Part shown: positions 12,236 to 14,081 of the stretch, piece by piece | Layout: the number at the start of each line of letters is the position of its first letter | Numbering within the stretch: position 1 is the stretch's first letter | DNA from: DASWIG01 sp036397835 | Lineage (GTDB): Bacteria > Acidobacteriota > Thermoanaerobaculia > Multivoradales > J023 | Length of the DNA stretch: 14,081 nucleotides | Reading direction: 5' to 3' | Assembly (NCBI GenBank): GCA_036397835.1 | Contig: DASWIG010000225.1 | Span: 1-14,081, forward strand | Notes under the pieces: generated by a model | What the model was told of the DNA's origin: nothing | The model's input: only the letters and a program-made list of their open reading frames with translations | Databases searched by the model: none | Position numbers and translations under genes: made by a program

Positions 12236-14080
12236 TCAGTTCCCATCATCGCCGGCGAAGGGATCGATCTCCTCGTCCGGCGGCGGGGGCGGCGGCGGGC
12301 CCGAGGGGAACCCGAGACCCCACTCCCGGAGCGGGTCGCCGATCACGTCGATGCCGCGGATCGCGCCGGTCTGGTGGTCCACCGTGCCCAGGTGCTCGCC
12401 GGGGAACGGCGGCAGGGCCAGCGGCGTGGCCACGCCGTCCTTGAACGTGAACGAGGCCTGGCCCCACGGCAGGCCGGCGAAGGGCTGCGGCGCGAAGTTG
12501 GTGGTTTCGGTGCAGGCGAAAGGCGGCGACCCCACGCCCTCGAACGAACGGAACCAGTAGTTGCCGATGTTGGACACCGAGTAATTGGCGATGGCGTTGT
12601 AGCCCGGCCACCAGAACGAGGAATCCCAGATACGTTCGATCGGCGACGCCTTGCGGATCAGGTTCCGGCCCAGCGTAAAGACGGCGAACCCGGTTCCCGG
12701 TTCGAGGCCGGTGGTGTTGTCGAGGGTCTCGCCGTAGACCTTGCGGAACTGCTGCGCGCCGAAGGGATCCGGCTCGACCTGCCGCATCGTCCAGCCGATG
12801 AGCCGGTCGCAGGCGAGGATGCGGACGGTGCCGTCCCAGGTCACGGGGTAGTTGACGATCCCGGGCTCGCCGGGAGCGATCCGCTGCACGCCGCCGGGCG
12901 GCAAGCTGGCGATCACGTCGGTGCCCAGCAGCACGCCGGCCTGCGAGCGGTACTGGATGCGCACGGGGCCGGCGTTGCCGGTGCCGACGTTGGCGATCGC
13001 CATCAGGGTGTTGACCGGCGGTCCGGAGAGGGTGAAGCTCAGCTCCGGGTTGATGAGGACGAACGAGGGCGTGCTCTCCATCATCGCCGAGCCCATGCGG
13101 AAGCGGCCGAGGGGATTCAAGGCCTGGTCGAAGAAGTCCATCATGAGCTGCTCGCCGATGATCGGCAGGCCGTCCTGGCTCGTCACCGTCACCACCACGT
13201 CGGCGTTGAGGCCGCCGGCGGGCGGGGAATAGAAGGGGATGAGGGCGTTGAAGAGGAAGAGGTCGATGTAGCTGCCGAAGGGCGCCAGCGTGACCGTGTT
13301 GGTGAAGAAGACGCCGCCGAGCTGCGGCGAAGCCATGCTCACGGTCAGGGTGTTGACGGCGTTGTTCGGGTTGACGACCTGGAAGGTCGGCAGGTTGCCG
13401 GTGTTGAAAGCGTACGGATCGCCGCCCAGGTTGACGGCCGGAAAGGGCCCGGCGTAGAGGGTGCTGGCGTTGGCCTGTTTCCTCTGCAGTTGCTGCATCG
13501 ACGCCAGGCCGGGCGACAGGAAGTCAGGGTCGACCAGGGTGCCGATGGTGTACGAGTGATGGATCGTGGCGCCGACGAACTGGTTGCCGTCCGTCGAGAC
13601 GACCCGGATCGAGCCGAGGCCGCCGCCGGCGGCGAGCGGCGTCGCCTGCTCGTGGTAGAAGCACTCCGGCGTGATCGTGACCCCGGCCGTGGTCGCGAGC
13701 AGGTTCCCCGCGGTATCGCGGTACTCGATGTCCACGGTCACGGTGGTCCCCGGGAAAGGGTTGTCCACGATCACGGCGGTGCGGAACCCGCTGAAGACGC
13801 CGGGCGGAGCGTAGAAGCCCCATCCCCACTTCTCCAGTGCCGGCCGGCCCTGCAGATGGGTGCCGGAGTGGGCCCAGAAATAGTCCCCCGGCACGTTGAA
13901 GGTCTCTGCAGGCTTGCCCACCGGCCCGCTCGGGATCGGATCGACCGGCAGCGGGCAGAGGGGCGTGATGACGTCCGCGGCCGGCTGGGCCGCGGCCGGG
14001 CCGCAGATCGCCACCGCCGCCAACAGGACGGCGGAGAGCGCGGTGGCCGACGTTCTTGCTGAGCTCGACATGCGCTTCAT
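12236..14080 (-). CDS. Secreted multi-module beta-rich surface protein
   Basis: The protein has 614 residues. The N-terminus (basic, then SATALSAVLLAAVAICGPAAA) is a signal peptide with cleavage after AAA at about 31. The mature part is rich in Thr, Val, Asn, Gly and Pro and looks entirely beta. Three stretches share a pattern of 'h-h-x-N-x-x-x-x-x-x-T/V-V-x-I-x-Y/S ... G-x-L-x-x-T-x-x-x-x-L-x-P-x-G': about 103-140, 233-275 and 361-400, suggesting repeated immunoglobulin- or fibronectin-like sandwiches. The end is a run of seven prolines (595-601) and an acidic tail DEEIDPFAGDDGN, with no sorting motif I recognise. Cysteines are few (26, 42, 140, 424, 523). I know no family name; a cell-surface or matrix protein is likely. 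ATG 14080 is one base from the window edge, and ATG 14071 is an alternative. The 5' region cannot be judged. Confidence 0.7.
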   Translation of the reverse strand: MKRMSSSARTSATALSAVLLAAVAICGPAAAQPAADVITPLCPLPVDPIPSGPVGKPAETFNVPGDYFWAHSGTHLQGRPALEKWGWGFYAPPGVFSGFRTAVIVDNPFPGTTVTVDIEYRDTAGNLLATTAGVTITPECFYHEQATPLAAGGGLGSIRVVSTDGNQFVGATIHHSYTIGTLVDPDFLSPGLASMQQLQRKQANASTLYAGPFPAVNLGGDPYAFNTGNLPTFQVVNPNNAVNTLTVSMASPQLGGVFFTNTVTLAPFGSYIDLFLFNALIPFYSPPAGGLNADVVVTVTSQDGLPIIGEQLMMDFFDQALNPLGRFRMGSAMMESTPSFVLINPELSFTLSGPPVNTLMAIANVGTGNAGPVRIQYRSQAGVLLGTDVIASLPPGGVQRIAPGEPGIVNYPVTWDGTVRILACDRLIGWTMRQVEPDPFGAQQFRKVYGETLDNTTGLEPGTGFAVFTLGRNLIRKASPIERIWDSSFWWPGYNAIANYSVSNIGNYWFRSFEGVGSPPFACTETTNFAPQPFAGLPWGQASFTFKDGVATPLALPPFPGEHLGTVDHQTGAIRGIDVIGDPLREWGLGFPSGPPPPPPPDEEIDPFAGDDGN

Positions 14081-14081
14081 G

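Noticed and set aside
12278..12302. GGC/GGG-rich run at the 3' end of the secreted-protein gene, considered as a G-quadruplex or microsatellite
   Set aside because: It encodes the poly-proline stretch; the G-runs are mostly of two to three with irregular spacing, so the coding explanation suffices.
12374..14062. 562-codon open frame opposite the secreted protein
   Set aside because: Translation is Arg/Gly/Val/Asp-rich without any recognisable domain or ribosome site. The opposite frame has a signal peptide and ordered beta-rich sequence.

Overview
This GC-rich window (roughly 70% GC by eye) is almost entirely coding and looks like a free-living bacterium of the Acidobacteriota, perhaps the Thermoanaerobaculia/Holophagae side. 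The main support is an ECF-like sigma factor of the 'Sig-70_X6' type overlapping a large Ser/Thr kinase with a C-terminal TPR array. That pairing is common in Acidobacteriota and Planctomycetota. The phylum assignment is an inference.

Layout. Positions 2-349 (+) hold the 3' end of a gene cut by the window edge, resembling the C-terminus of a SIR2-like domain. It converges on an AMP-forming acyl-CoA synthetase (354-2507, -). A divergent 198-bp spacer with a strong hairpin leads to an orphan sigma-factor-like regulator (2706-3728, +) and a small hypothetical protein (3846-4166, +). A secreted DUF6503-like protein (4171-4929, -) is divergent from a lipoprotein with one c-type heme motif (5041-5397, +).

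Positions 5333-8898 (-) form a compact four-gene operon, in transcription order: a PAPS-type sulfotransferase, a fold-type I class-V PLP enzyme, a phosphatidylserine-decarboxylase-like pyruvoyl enzyme, and a 6-pyruvoyl-tetrahydropterin-synthase-like protein whose usual zinc and catalytic residues are altered. The genes overlap or nearly touch, so they are probably co-translated. Together they look like a small-molecule or lipid-modification pathway I do not recognise, and this is the best candidate in the window for an undescribed system. Its divergent partner is the sigma factor/kinase pair (9046-12235, +), whose 147-bp upstream spacer holds an extended -10 promoter candidate and a perfect 10-bp inverted repeat. 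In the sigma factor the acidic region-2.2 motif is replaced by a Thr-containing neutral stretch, which suggests activation by phosphorylation by the kinase. The window ends with a secreted multi-module beta-rich surface protein (12236-14080, -).

A window-wide feature is extreme compaction of convergent genes: gaps of 4, 4 and 0 nt and one 65-nt antisense overlap. Perfect or near-perfect hairpins lie inside the 3' coding ends at three of the four junctions. I see no tRNA, rRNA, CRISPR array, insertion sequence or phage gene. The longest gene-free stretch is 198 bp.
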